A DNA stretch of 64,000 nt from Xenorhabdus szentirmaii DSM 16338 (lineage in GTDB: Bacteria; Pseudomonadota; Gammaproteobacteria; Enterobacterales; Enterobacteriaceae): contig NZ_NIBV01000002.1 of the NCBI RefSeq assembly GCF_002632585.1, positions 252,919-316,918 on the forward strand, given 5' to 3'. Positions 31,381 to 41,130 of this stretch are shown one piece after another. Every line of letters starts with the position of its first letter. Position 1 is the first letter of the stretch. Both the position numbers and the translations under genes were made by a program. The notes beneath the pieces were generated by a model. The model ran no database searches, was not told the DNA's origin, and saw nothing but the letters and a program-made list of their open reading frames with translations.

Positions 31381-32841
31381 ATGGTCAGAAAAAACCAACT
31401 TCTCATTGTTGGGCACCTTTGTAGTTTCTTGGTGCTCTTATACAGCACCACCATGTTGCTGCCAATTTTTGTTGCATTGTTGTACAAAGAAAAAAGTGTT
31501 TTTGCTTTTTTTGAAACTTTTATTATTGGAATGATTTTTGGCGGGATTGGTTGGTATTTCACCCGTAAAATTAAAATACAGCCTAGTACACAAGATGGAT
31601 TTCTTATTATTGTACTATTTTGGTTATTGTTTTCATTACTGAGCGCCTTGCCTTTCGTCCTCGATAAAAGCCTGAATGTCAATCTGGTGGATGCAATGTT
31701 TGAAGGCGTATCGGGAATAACGACCACGGGTGCAACAGTACTGAATGATGTTTCTGCCCTGCCCAAATCCGTTCTCTATTATCGCGCTCAGCTCAATTTC
31801 ATAGGCGGTTTGGGGGTGGTCGTCCTTGCGGTTGCTATTTTACCGTTGCTGGGGATTGGGGGAGCAAAACTGTATCAATCAGAAATGCCGGGGCCTTTTA
31901 AAGAAGAACGATTGACACCACGTCTTGCTGACAGCGCGAAAAGCTTATGGGGCGTTTACCTGATGCTGGGAGTCGGGTGCATTTTCAGTTTCTGGGCTGC
32001 TGGGATGTCGTGGTTTGATGCGATTTGCCATGGTATTTCTACCGTGTCCCTAGGTGGGTTTTCAACCCGGAATGAAAGCCTGGGTTATTATGACAGTGCA
32101 GCGATTGAAATGGTCGGTGGCATTTTTTCGATACTGTCAGCCGTTAACTTTACACTTTATTTCGTCGCACTGACACGCAGGAGCTGGAAGCCGCTGCTAA
32201 AAAATGCAGAACTGCAGTTTTTCTTGCTGGTTTTGGCGATAATCGTTGGCATCATTTGGCTGGAATTATACCGCTCAGGTATGTACGGCGTGAAAGAGGC
32301 CTTTGTTCACGGTTTTTTCATGACCAGCTCAATGATGACCGACAACGGTTTGGCGACTTCGGATTACGCCCAATGGCCACCCCATACTATTTTAATGCTG
32401 CTGGCAGTCAGTTTTTTTGGCGGCTGTGTCGGTTCAACTTGTGGCGGCATCAAGGCACTTCGCTTTATGATCCTGGCAAAACAGAGTGTCAGTGAAATTA
32501 ATCAACTTGTTCATCCAAACGCAATTTCAACGATTAAAATTGGTCAATCGGCAGTACAGGAAAGGGTATTGCGCTCAGTCTGGGGGTTTTTCTTTCTGTA
32601 TATCTTTTTCAGTTGCTTCTTTATATGGGCACTGAATTTGCTTGGTTATGATCTGGTGACATCATTTGCCACAGTGGCTGCCTGCATCAATAACATGGGG
32701 ATTGGATATGGGGAAACGGCACAAGGCTTTGGGGAGCTTGATGCGGCTGCAAAATGGATGATGTGTGCGGCCATGTTATTGGGACGATTGGAAATTTATC
32801 CAATATTGATTTTGTGTTCAAAAGCATTCTGGCGTTTTTGA
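31381..32841 (+). CDS. TrkH/TrkG-family potassium uptake channel subunit
   Basis: Inner-membrane K+ translocating subunit that normally works with TrkA. The 486 residues (E. coli TrkH 483) form four pore-loop repeats. The first filter TTTGATV, the second TVSLGGFST and the fourth NNMGIGYGE resemble TrkH. The third reads SMMTDNGLATSDY where E. coli has SMATTAGFTTDSI, keeping the filter glycine but changing its neighbours. VGSTCGGIK replaces AGSTGGGLK. It is divergent from lipB and may be a second paralogue. No good ribosome site is seen before 31381. Confidence 0.9.
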   Translation: MVRKNQLLIVGHLCSFLVLLYSTTMLLPIFVALLYKEKSVFAFFETFIIGMIFGGIGWYFTRKIKIQPSTQDGFLIIVLFWLLFSLLSALPFVLDKSLNVNLVDAMFEGVSGITTTGATVLNDVSALPKSVLYYRAQLNFIGGLGVVVLAVAILPLLGIGGAKLYQSEMPGPFKEERLTPRLADSAKSLWGVYLMLGVGCIFSFWAAGMSWFDAICHGISTVSLGGFSTRNESLGYYDSAAIEMVGGIFSILSAVNFTLYFVALTRRSWKPLLKNAELQFFLLVLAIIVGIIWLELYRSGMYGVKEAFVHGFFMTSSMMTDNGLATSDYAQWPPHTILMLLAVSFFGGCVGSTCGGIKALRFMILAKQSVSEINQLVHPNAISTIKIGQSAVQERVLRSVWGFFFLYIFFSCFFIWALNLLGYDLVTSFATVAACINNMGIGYGETAQGFGELDAAAKWMMCAAMLLGRLEIYPILILCSKAFWRF

Positions 32842-32866
32842 ACTGATAATGAACTGAAATGATAAT

Positions 32867-32907
32867 GGATAATCGAATACGGTGGGTTTTCCAGTATCCG
32901 ATTATCC
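32867..32907. terminator. Hairpin between convergent trkH-type gene and iutA
   Basis: GGATAATCGAATAC and GTATCCGATTATCC form a 14-base-pair stem with one G-T pair, around GGTGGGTTTTCCA. It sits centrally between the two convergent stop codons and can serve both strands, although T runs are weak. Confidence 0.65.
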
Positions 32908-32923
32908 ACCTTGGTTAGCCGTA

Positions 32924-35143
32924 TTAGAAAGTCGCTGAATAACTCAGGCCAAATGTTCTTCCACGCCCTTTGTAGTTATATAACTCAGCGGCACCATAGG
33001 CCGGGCTATAAAGGACAGAAGCCCGTTGTCCCCAAACTGAGGTGTAATCTTTATCCAGTAAGTTTTCGATACTGAAACTGATCTTCCCGACAGGCAAGTG
33101 GTAAGTCCCCAGAAAATCGATGGTATTGTACCCATCTAACTTTTTACCTTTATTATCAGAGACATCGAAGGTTTGTTGGGATTGCAGCCGGAATTCCCAG
33201 TCATCGGGTGCCCAATTGACATAAGCGGTCATTTTAGAGGGGCTAGCAGTCTCAATTGACAGTTTTTCCCACTTATCTTTTTTCTGCGTTTCTGATTTGA
33301 GAATGTTGAACGTTGTGCCTGCTGTCCAGTCACTGTTGTCAAAGAGATAATCTACCGCACCTTCTATACCGTAAATCCTGCGTTTATCGGGGCTTATCTC
33401 AATTCTCATGTCTTTCTTTATGATATTGATCGAGATATCAGACAATGAATAATAAGCCGCTATTTGTGTACGCAGGTTATCGCCGTTATAGCGCCATCCC
33501 AATTCATACGAATTGACCTTAATGCCTTTCAATTTAGAGTCATTGACATTGATGCTTTTTACCAAAGGTATGTGTCCATTGACACTTTTACCATAGTTGC
33601 CTGAACCATAATATTTTCCGACATCGGGTAACTCGAAGCCTTGGGAAAAATTAAACCAGACCTGTTGGCGTTCGGGCAGGTTGGCGAGTATGCCGGCATT
33701 AAACAAGTAATTATTGTAACTTGTTGTGCCTCCCGGAACAGCATCCGCGGAGAGTATTTTGCTGGTGGCAATAGCTTGCTGTTGATTATACGGAATAAAG
33801 TCATCAATCTTATTTTTCGTATATTGATAACGCAATCCGCTACTGACGGTGAATATGGAATTGATATCGTAGTTGGCCTGCAAGAAAGGCGCCAGGTTTG
33901 TGATGCTATATCCCGGATAGCGACCCACATTATAGGCATTCTTGAGTTTCATGCCGCTATGTTCTTGCGCTGTCTTCAAATCGAAAAATTGCTGATTGGC
34001 GCTGAATTTTTCATGGTCAGCGTCAAAGCCGTAGGTTAACGAGAGATTTTTAACCGGTTGGCTATTTAGGGTGAATTTACCGCCATAAAAATCTGTTTTT
34101 TGTTCCGATGCACTAATACTGATAACTTCTTTCTTTTTGGTTCCTTTCTTGTTACCGAGAGTCGGAAATGGATAGAAAGCAAAAGATTCATCCCGATAAA
34201 AGAGTTGGGTGACTAAATCTTGCCCCAAAAAATCGGTGTTGGAGTATTGCAGACTGATGAGATGACGTGTAGTGCCCGGAACACGGTCTGAATCCAGCCC
34301 ACTGGCATTATGGGCGCTCCCTTTGCCCAATACGGCTGAAAAATCCTTGCCAAGATTTATGCCATGTTTTCCATCCGCTTTACTCTTGTAATATTGCGTT
34401 GTCAGCTGTAATTGCTGATGTTCATCAATGTTCAGGGTGCCGGTTCCCATAACATCAAGGCGATCGGAATATTGCAGGCCGGTTTGGGTATTATCGATAA
34501 GGACTTGATTATGCTTGCCATCAAACCAACCGCCATAACGTTGATAGGAGACAGAAAGGCGTCCTTTTATATTTTCATTTCCGCCACTGACTGCGGCGGC
34601 AATATTCTCATCATGATCTGAGCTGTTTATCAAGCCGCTTTTAGCACCGAATTGCAGATCAACTTGCCCGCCTTCCTGTCCTTTTTTGGTGACAATATTA
34701 ATCAATCCTCCCGTACTCCCGCCACCATAGAGCGAGGTTGCACCAGAAATCACTTCAATACGTTCAATATTGAAAGGATCGATGGAATCCAGCTGTCGGC
34801 TGTCGGAACGGGAGGAGTTCAAACGCACACCATCAATCATGACGGCAATGGAACGCCCGCGTATATTCATTCCGTGATTAGTCCGTCCCTGACTGCTGAC
34901 ATCCATGCCTGGAATTAATTGTGCCAGTATGTCTTTAAATTCCTTGCCGCCATTGACTTGTTGTTCTATATCGTGACTCTCAATCACCCAAGAGGTTTGT
35001 GCCATTTGGGGAATGCTGCGATGGGTACGACTGGAAGAAACAACAATGGTGTCTTCCTTTGACTCCGCAGCAGCAAAGACAGATGGAGTCGAAATCACAG
35101 ACAAGCAGGGGAGGATAATCCCAAAAGAACTATGCTTTATCAT
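32924..35143 (-). CDS. iutA: TonB-dependent ferric-aerobactin receptor
   Basis: Outer-membrane beta-barrel that imports ferric aerobactin with TonB energy. It has a signal peptide (~1-25), a TonB box-like EDTIVVSSSR and a plug domain with AQLIPGMDVSSQGRTNHGMN and IEVISGATSLYGGGSTGGLINIVTKKG. The barrel ends in GRTFGLSYSATF with a C-terminal Phe. Long stretches match E. coli IutA (LNSSRSDSRQLDS, TGRYP-like and SFSIENLLDKDYTSVWGQRA). The 739 residues fit. It lies 37 bases after iucD and is the last gene of the aerobactin operon. Confidence 0.95.
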   Translation of the reverse strand: MIKHSSFGIILPCLSVISTPSVFAAAESKEDTIVVSSSRTHRSIPQMAQTSWVIESHDIEQQVNGGKEFKDILAQLIPGMDVSSQGRTNHGMNIRGRSIAVMIDGVRLNSSRSDSRQLDSIDPFNIERIEVISGATSLYGGGSTGGLINIVTKKGQEGGQVDLQFGAKSGLINSSDHDENIAAAVSGGNENIKGRLSVSYQRYGGWFDGKHNQVLIDNTQTGLQYSDRLDVMGTGTLNIDEHQQLQLTTQYYKSKADGKHGINLGKDFSAVLGKGSAHNASGLDSDRVPGTTRHLISLQYSNTDFLGQDLVTQLFYRDESFAFYPFPTLGNKKGTKKKEVISISASEQKTDFYGGKFTLNSQPVKNLSLTYGFDADHEKFSANQQFFDLKTAQEHSGMKLKNAYNVGRYPGYSITNLAPFLQANYDINSIFTVSSGLRYQYTKNKIDDFIPYNQQQAIATSKILSADAVPGGTTSYNNYLFNAGILANLPERQQVWFNFSQGFELPDVGKYYGSGNYGKSVNGHIPLVKSINVNDSKLKGIKVNSYELGWRYNGDNLRTQIAAYYSLSDISINIIKKDMRIEISPDKRRIYGIEGAVDYLFDNSDWTAGTTFNILKSETQKKDKWEKLSIETASPSKMTAYVNWAPDDWEFRLQSQQTFDVSDNKGKKLDGYNTIDFLGTYHLPVGKISFSIENLLDKDYTSVWGQRASVLYSPAYGAAELYNYKGRGRTFGLSYSATF

Positions 35144-35180
35144 TGCCTACCTTCATGTTGGTCAAATAAATTAATAACAG

Positions 35181-36485
35181 TTAGAACGCAGAAAAAAAAG
35201 GTTGCGTTGTTGATTCACTACGCCACTTGATTACGCCGGGAGAGTGTGACAGATCAAAGTGGTTTTTACCTAGTGCCCGATTCAAAATATGTGCTGAACG
35301 CCATGCCATCAAACTCATTTGTGGCTCTGCAATTCCATGGCTTTGCATACCTGCATTCACAGCAAACAGGCAATGACTATCAGGACCATCCCAACCTAAA
35401 GTAAAGTCGGGGGCAATTTGGTAGCCGCCATTTTGAGTCATGTGCAGGCGTTGCATTAACGGTTCAAGGAATTTGGACTCTGATGGCTGATAACCCGTCG
35501 CAAAAATAACGGTATCACTGTCGATATACTCTTTCCCGTTATCCAACAGATGTTGAGTCACCAGTTGATAACTTTCCCCCTGTTCTTTTACGTCCAGCAA
35601 AGCCCGGCTGGGTAACAACTTAACCCAAGGCGTTTCACGCAGCACTTCAAATCGATGGTACATTGCCTGATAGATGGAAAGTAATGAATGACTTGTAATC
35701 CCATCAGAGGTCATCTTTTGTTCTTCCAGCATGCGTTTTTTGATTTCAGGCTCAAGGCTATAAAAGCTCTCGACATACTCCGGTGTGAAGTATTCGTTGG
35801 AGAATGCAGCTTCATCCAGAGCATTATAATTATTGCGTCGTGAAACCCAGTTAAGTTGTTTGGGGGTGCCCCATTCACCGCGAAAAATATTGAGGAACAG
35901 GTCGGCACCACTTTGCCCGCCACCGACAACAGTCACACGCTTATCCGTTAAATCAGGAGTACGCAGCATCATTTCTCCTGCATGAAAACACTGATTATTC
36001 TGTATTTTTACGCATTCCGGCAGTTTAAATCGTTTGCCGATGCCCATGCAAACATGACGCGCTAAATATTGATTATTTTGTGTTGTCACCTGAAATAATT
36101 TTTTTTGGTCATCGAAAGTGACATGTATGACTTCTTCGCCAAATTGCAGGGAATCCAAATTATTTGCGGCCCACGAAAGGTAATCAGCAAACTCTTCGCG
36201 GGAAACTGTGCGTTGTTCTGTGGTCAGGAAGCGGTAAAACTTTTTCCGTTTAACCAAATAATTAAGAAAACTATACGGGCTTGTGGGGTCTACAGCACTC
36301 ACCAGATCTTTTAAGAAACTGGTTTGCATGTGGCATTCAGGCAGGAGTATTCCTTCATGCCAGGAAAAACGGGACGCCCGTTCTAAAAATAGGGTATTAA
36401 AACCAGGGATACCACTACTAAGAGCAGCAATACTAAGATTAAATGGTCCTATACCAATACCGATGAAATCATAGGGCTGGCTCAT
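35181..36485 (-). CDS. iucD: L-lysine N6-monooxygenase
   Basis: FAD- and NADPH-dependent enzyme that hydroxylates lysine, the first step of aerobactin synthesis. Residues 8-17 (IGIGIGPFNL) are the FAD-binding glycine motif. VTVVGGGQSGADLFLNIFRG (~185-205) is the NADPH-binding motif. DTVIFATGYQPSE is the ATG-type motif near the C-terminus. It has 434 residues. The start overlaps the iucC stop by 4 bases (ATGA). Confidence 0.95.
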   Translation of the reverse strand: MSQPYDFIGIGIGPFNLSIAALSSGIPGFNTLFLERASRFSWHEGILLPECHMQTSFLKDLVSAVDPTSPYSFLNYLVKRKKFYRFLTTEQRTVSREEFADYLSWAANNLDSLQFGEEVIHVTFDDQKKLFQVTTQNNQYLARHVCMGIGKRFKLPECVKIQNNQCFHAGEMMLRTPDLTDKRVTVVGGGQSGADLFLNIFRGEWGTPKQLNWVSRRNNYNALDEAAFSNEYFTPEYVESFYSLEPEIKKRMLEEQKMTSDGITSHSLLSIYQAMYHRFEVLRETPWVKLLPSRALLDVKEQGESYQLVTQHLLDNGKEYIDSDTVIFATGYQPSESKFLEPLMQRLHMTQNGGYQIAPDFTLGWDGPDSHCLFAVNAGMQSHGIAEPQMSLMAWRSAHILNRALGKNHFDLSHSPGVIKWRSESTTQPFFSAF

Positions 36486-38245
36486 AGTTCAGATTCCTTT
36501 TTGGCAATATAAAGAGGGTTAGTAAGATCTTGGCGGTATTTTGGCAGCATACGATTTCCGCCATCATGTTCGGAATAAGTCAGTTTTACAGGGTTCAGGA
36601 CAACCCGAATAATTTGTGGTTTGAACAGATCAAATAATTCAAAGCGATTATTCATCTCTGGGTTCTGTGCTTGATATTGTTGTAATATTTTTGTCAGAAT
36701 TTGATAAAACTGAAGCTCATCGACGCCATATTTTTCCAATAAAGGTGAAATGAAGCGCAATACCGTGACAAAATTTCCGGTCTGTAAATCGTGAATGAGA
36801 TAGTCAGCAGACAAACGCACAGTGACATCTTTAACGATTTGGGGCAAAGAAGCCGCTTCAGGAAAATCTTGGTCGACTAGGCGCATATCGCCTTGAAAAT
36901 CCTTCAGTAAAATTCGGTGAGGCACATTTTCTTTCATCACTAATGTGATGTTCTGGCCGTGGGCAATTAATGACACACCATAGCGACACATCAGATGGTA
37001 AAAAGGGATGATGACGGTCTGGAACATACGCTCCAGCCAGTTTTCCATGCACAAGCCAGAACGTTCAACATAGGCTGCTATCAGCGGTATACCTTGTTGA
37101 TCACTTTCCATTAATGTCGCCATCAAAATGGCTTGTTCACCATTCTGCAGATAAGGTGACGGGCTCTCACGCCAGATAACCCCAAGCATTTCCTGATAAC
37201 GGTAAGGTGCTTCAGCCAGCATCGCATAGGTTGGATGTGCCATGTAACCCGCTGCCGGTTCACCAAGGATCTGCGCACCGCTGGATAATAAAACGGGATC
37301 TTGTGCAAATTGTTGTTGTAACCAGTGTGAGGCAGCAGGGCCAGCACTGATGTATTTCCCGGGAATGCCGCGATAACAGGATGTATTGTAGATAGTCAGG
37401 GGTAGCTTGATATCAAACGATGTTTTGCGGCTGACATTTGTCAATGTACGCAATGATTGTTGGGCAAGATATTCATCTCCAAACTCACCCAGTTCGACCA
37501 GTTCCTCAGAGGCGAGTTGTGGCAGAAAATGAAGCGCAATTTTTTGCTGCCATTGCCACGGGTGAATAGGAACGGGGAGCCAATCATCATTAAGCGCCAG
37601 CTCCTCCCAGCGTTTATTGAAACGTTGGCGTTCACTCTGATCCATCGCACTATCCAGCAATGTATTTAAAGAGCAGGAACTATCCATGCTCCATACGAAA
37701 ATATCGCGCTTGGCGGCTATCCAGTGCAACCTGAATTGCCCCTGATATTCAGGAGCATAACGATGCAACGCCTCCAATCCCCAGCCCCGGCGGCCTTTAT
37801 TGAAAATAAATTTGGGATGGGCAGACAGCAAACATTGAAGCTGGTCGGGGTTAAGATCAATTAAGTCCTGAGCACTCATATTGCGGCGCATTGACAATAA
37901 TTGCAGATCACCCCGCAATGTTGCGTACAAATCTTCCATGTGCTCTGCTATTTGAGCATCATTCATCTCCAGTACTTTGGCGAGTTGGAGTAATGAGTAA
38001 TCGGCATCTAGCGGCTCATGATTATCCGTTTTCAGTGAGTTGGGTTCGATGAATAGCCATCCCCAGATACCGCGTTTTGCGGAGAAGGTATAACCCACAT
38101 TACCCAGTTTAATGTGCCAATGATCGCCTGCTGATGTTGCATTCAGTGAGCGCTCATATTCTAGTTCAGCCAAGATTTTGGCTATCATTCGGCGGTTGAC
38201 GTATTCCCAGCCAGCATGTGACCAATTTGTGTGATTGAGCTTCAT
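36482..38245 (-). CDS. iucC: Aerobactin synthase IucC (NIS synthetase)
   Basis: ATP-dependent synthetase that adds the second N6-acetyl-N6-hydroxylysine to the citrate intermediate, completing aerobactin. It is an IucA/IucC-family protein of 587 residues, with KFIFNKGRRGWG, HPWQWQQKIALHF, KLPLTIYNTSCYRGIPG, AHGQNITLVMK and LLKDFQGDMRLV as family blocks. It matches E. coli IucC better than IucA along its length. It overlaps iucB upstream and iucD downstream by 4 bases each. Confidence 0.95.
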   Translation of the reverse strand: MKLNHTNWSHAGWEYVNRRMIAKILAELEYERSLNATSAGDHWHIKLGNVGYTFSAKRGIWGWLFIEPNSLKTDNHEPLDADYSLLQLAKVLEMNDAQIAEHMEDLYATLRGDLQLLSMRRNMSAQDLIDLNPDQLQCLLSAHPKFIFNKGRRGWGLEALHRYAPEYQGQFRLHWIAAKRDIFVWSMDSSCSLNTLLDSAMDQSERQRFNKRWEELALNDDWLPVPIHPWQWQQKIALHFLPQLASEELVELGEFGDEYLAQQSLRTLTNVSRKTSFDIKLPLTIYNTSCYRGIPGKYISAGPAASHWLQQQFAQDPVLLSSGAQILGEPAAGYMAHPTYAMLAEAPYRYQEMLGVIWRESPSPYLQNGEQAILMATLMESDQQGIPLIAAYVERSGLCMENWLERMFQTVIIPFYHLMCRYGVSLIAHGQNITLVMKENVPHRILLKDFQGDMRLVDQDFPEAASLPQIVKDVTVRLSADYLIHDLQTGNFVTVLRFISPLLEKYGVDELQFYQILTKILQQYQAQNPEMNNRFELFDLFKPQIIRVVLNPVKLTYSEHDGGNRMLPKYRQDLTNPLYIAKKESEL

Positions 38246-39243
38246 GACACCCCCTCTCCACGGAGCATTTCTCTGCCAAAAAAGTCATGGCGCTGATTCA
38301 TGATGAGCCGTGAGCGTTTATGTGGAAAATCAAATTCTTTGATGGTCTTATAACCCGCAGTTGGCAGATGGCGGAATAAGCGTTGGTTATCGAAACGGGG
38401 TTCGGCGACAATACGTGTGGTTTTGGGTTCATCCAGATATAAATAATGTGTCAGACCTCGTAGCCAACTGCGTATATATTGCGCTCCCCGCCACTGCTCC
38501 TCACCGACAAGCATATGCAGTCCGCGATCAAACGGTTGCCAACGGTAGTGGCGGCCAATGCGATCTTCTGGTGCCCAATAGACTTCAAAATAACCGAATG
38601 GCTGATCATCAAAGCAGCCCAGAAGGGGATAACAGTAATTGGCTTCAAGCTGGCGTTGTAAATATTTTTTTTGTTGTTCTTGAGGCCCGGCCATTTCCCA
38701 AAATGCATTGACGCGTGGCGTATTCATCCAATGGGTAAATTGTTCAACGTCCTGTGATAAATCAGGCAAACGGAAGCTTAGCCAATGTTTGATTTCCGGA
38801 TCATAACGACGATAAACTTCGCCTTCTGGTCGTGATGGACGCACTGGCAGCCATAATTGGCGTTCGGTTTCGTAGTGCATCTGATCGCTTGTATTCACCT
38901 GATCGCTTGTATTTACCTGATCGATTGAGGGACGAGGTGAACCCACTAACCACACAGGAAGTTGATAGAAACTTTCTCTTGCCAAATAATCGCCTTGAGC
39001 CAAATTGAACAGCGCCAACGCTTGTGGCTCGTTATTCCATTCATGATAAGGCAGGCTGACCCCGCTAATTTGCGGGGCCATGATCAGTAATTGATCCAAA
39101 GCCTGGGCCAGCCAGCCATCTGGGGTTGGATTCAGGAAATGCAAAATAGCACTTCCATCCAAACCGAGACTGATGGGCAACTCTTTTTCTAATATCTCGC
39201 AGCGGAAGCCACCAAGAGAATGTACTAAATTAGCTTGCGGCAT
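38242..39243 (-). CDS. iucB: N6-hydroxylysine O-acetyltransferase IucB
   Basis: Acetylates N6-hydroxylysine with acetyl-CoA to give the hydroxamate used by IucA and IucC. The C-terminal half is a GNAT-like domain (WMNTPRVNAFWEMAGPQ, LLGCFDDQPFGYFEVYW, GRHYRWQPFDRGLHMLVGEEQWRG). The start at 39243 (MPQANLVHSL) aligns with E. coli IucB; the frame is open to 39450 but that part lies inside iucA. It has 333 residues against 315, partly because of a tandem VNTSDQ repeat in the linker. It overlaps iucA by 14 bases. Confidence 0.93.
   Translation of the reverse strand: MPQANLVHSLGGFRCEILEKELPISLGLDGSAILHFLNPTPDGWLAQALDQLLIMAPQISGVSLPYHEWNNEPQALALFNLAQGDYLARESFYQLPVWLVGSPRPSIDQVNTSDQVNTSDQMHYETERQLWLPVRPSRPEGEVYRRYDPEIKHWLSFRLPDLSQDVEQFTHWMNTPRVNAFWEMAGPQEQQKKYLQRQLEANYCYPLLGCFDDQPFGYFEVYWAPEDRIGRHYRWQPFDRGLHMLVGEEQWRGAQYIRSWLRGLTHYLYLDEPKTTRIVAEPRFDNQRLFRHLPTAGYKTIKEFDFPHKRSRLIMNQRHDFFGREMLRGEGVS
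38883..38922. repeat. 18-base tandem repeat inside iucB
   Basis: GATCGCTTGTATTCACCT is followed directly by a copy with one change and a partial third copy. On the coding strand it adds VNTSDQ units between the two halves of IucB. The period is a multiple of three, so copy-number change would keep the frame. Confidence 0.9.
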
Positions 39244-41002
39244 TATTGGTGAGTCCTTGCAGATCGTGGGTAACGACAAGTGGGTTAGCAAAGTCAAAAT
39301 AAATAATTGCGGGATCGACAATCGTATTTTCATTGTGATCGTGCAGGTAGCAGAAGAAATTACCTTTACAATTCCAGTGGGGACTATCGAGTACATAATC
39401 CAGACACAGCGTGTTTTGTGCGGTTGTCCGTAACTGGATAAGTGCATCACGTACTTTACCCATCAGGTTTTCTTCCCGATCAAAACCGGCTGCTCCCATT
39501 GCCGCAGTGACTGCCAAGGTGGAGTTGACCAGCAAATAATAAGGGAAATAGCGCAGTAATTGGCTGTCTGTGAAGCGGTTTTCTGCTTCGGCCTCACCAA
39601 TTTCCCCGAGCCATGAAGCTGCACTTTGAGTAAAACCACTACCTTGGCAATCCCGGTATAGCAACCCGATAGGTAAATCTTGTTCCATTTCCACAAGAAT
39701 ATTTTGCTGATGTGCTAACAGGACTAAGCCATAATTTGCCTCTGCACTGAACAGCGGCAGTAAAATATGTTGGCAGTAAGCATCCAGCCAACAATGGGCA
39801 GATTGTTTTAATGATAGATTGAGGCGGGTGCTCAGGCGGCGTATTGACGATGCCAATAAGCTATCTCCCCCGTCAGGGGCAGGCTGTGTAAGAGTAACCA
39901 GTACGTTGGTTTGCACATCAGGACGGCCAAACAGTAAATTAGCGCGGAATGCCATCAGGCTCTCTTCACGGATAGTTCCGTCAATATCGCGCAAACCGGC
40001 CCAACCATCTTCCTGCATGACACGCATTGTCGGATAGCGTGCTTGTAACTCTTGCCAGCGAGGTGTTTTTGCCAACCGAGCCAAACGCATTCCTCGATTA
40101 ACTTCTTTTACTGATAGTGTCCTGATTGAATTGGTCAGGCGAACACTTAAAGAGTATTTGATCATGTCATGATTGGTTTCGCTGTACAGAGAGCGTGACG
40201 AACTGGTCGGAAGCCATCGGGTTCCGGCTTCGCCTAAATCATGTAAATGCCCTTTTTGTACCAGTGCCTGAGTCCAATCCTGGTTTAACAGGTATTCTGC
40301 CTGCCATGGATGCATCGGAACTAACCAAGTCTCATCAGAAAAGTAAGACAGCAGATGCGGGGCACTTTCGGCAGTGAAACGTTGTAAACGCTGTTTTAAT
40401 GTCAGTTCCAGGCTATCACCGCAAATATAAGAAGAATTTACGGCGAACCAACGCAGTGGAAAACGTGCAGCAAAATCAGGTAAATAGCGCCTGGCTTGTG
40501 CGGCATCAAAAGGCTCATGAGATTTTGGGGCAGGGTGAAAAGCATGTCCTGCTAACAGCCCTTGTTCTGCTTCGGCAAAATTTAAAGGTTTGTCGCGCAG
40601 CATTGGCCAATCCAATCGGATATTGATTGCCTGCCAAGTATTATCGTGGCTTTCCATTACCCGTTGGTAAAATCGTTCTATCGTTACATCTGATAATGTT
40701 CCGTGTATTTTCAGTTTTTCCAGCAATAAACTGACGAATTCTTTCATATCCAGAATGCGATACTCAGTATTGTCATTCTGATACAGATGTGGCGGAAACA
40801 AGTATTGATGGTGATGAGTGGGAGAAACATAACGTAACGCAATACGAACGGATTGCGTATCGGAAAGCGGAATATGTAATTGTGGGTATTGTAATTGATT
40901 GGTAGGTGAAAAAATTTCCCAATCTTGAGTTTCACGGATTAAGGCATTGATAAAACATTGTGCAGCAATATCAGTTTTTAGATGACAAGATTTTGAATAC
41001 AT
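39230..41002 (-). CDS. iucA: Citrate:N6-acetyl-N6-hydroxylysine ligase IucA (NIS synthetase)
   Basis: Adds the first hydroxamate to citrate in aerobactin synthesis. It has 590 residues with the IucA/IucC family blocks HPWQAEYLL, LPTSSSRSLYSETNHDMIKYSLSV (in part), LLAHQQNILVEM and LLYRDCQGSGF. It is the first gene of iucA-B-C-D-iutA on the minus strand. A Fur-type palindrome lies 20-38 bases upstream of its ATG. Confidence 0.95.
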   Translation of the reverse strand: MYSKSCHLKTDIAAQCFINALIRETQDWEIFSPTNQLQYPQLHIPLSDTQSVRIALRYVSPTHHHQYLFPPHLYQNDNTEYRILDMKEFVSLLLEKLKIHGTLSDVTIERFYQRVMESHDNTWQAINIRLDWPMLRDKPLNFAEAEQGLLAGHAFHPAPKSHEPFDAAQARRYLPDFAARFPLRWFAVNSSYICGDSLELTLKQRLQRFTAESAPHLLSYFSDETWLVPMHPWQAEYLLNQDWTQALVQKGHLHDLGEAGTRWLPTSSSRSLYSETNHDMIKYSLSVRLTNSIRTLSVKEVNRGMRLARLAKTPRWQELQARYPTMRVMQEDGWAGLRDIDGTIREESLMAFRANLLFGRPDVQTNVLVTLTQPAPDGGDSLLASSIRRLSTRLNLSLKQSAHCWLDAYCQHILLPLFSAEANYGLVLLAHQQNILVEMEQDLPIGLLYRDCQGSGFTQSAASWLGEIGEAEAENRFTDSQLLRYFPYYLLVNSTLAVTAAMGAAGFDREENLMGKVRDALIQLRTTAQNTLCLDYVLDSPHWNCKGNFFCYLHDHNENTIVDPAIIYFDFANPLVVTHDLQGLTNNAAS

Positions 41003-41021
41003 TGGATTTAATCTAAACGCT

Positions 41022-41040
41022 ATTGATAATTGTTATCAAT
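41022..41040. promoter_or_regulatory. Fur box in the iucA-shiF divergent promoter region
   Basis: ATTGATAATTGTTATCAAT is a perfect palindrome around a central G/C position and matches the Fur consensus (GATAATGATAATCATTATC) in both halves. A further GATATTCATTTG continues the pattern to about 41053, and TTGATATTGATAACA at 41108-41122 may be a second site nearer the divergent gene. Iron-bound Fur would repress both operons. Confidence 0.8.
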
Positions 41041-41130
41041 ATGATATTCATTTGATTTGTTAAGTAAAGTGTTTTGTGTTTATATTTACAACTAACGAGT
41101 TATTTTTGATATTGATAACACAAGAATAAT

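Noticed and set aside
39244-39450. A 69-codon upstream extension of iucB
   Set aside because: It lies wholly inside iucA, has no homology to IucB, and the start at 39243 matches the known N-terminus.
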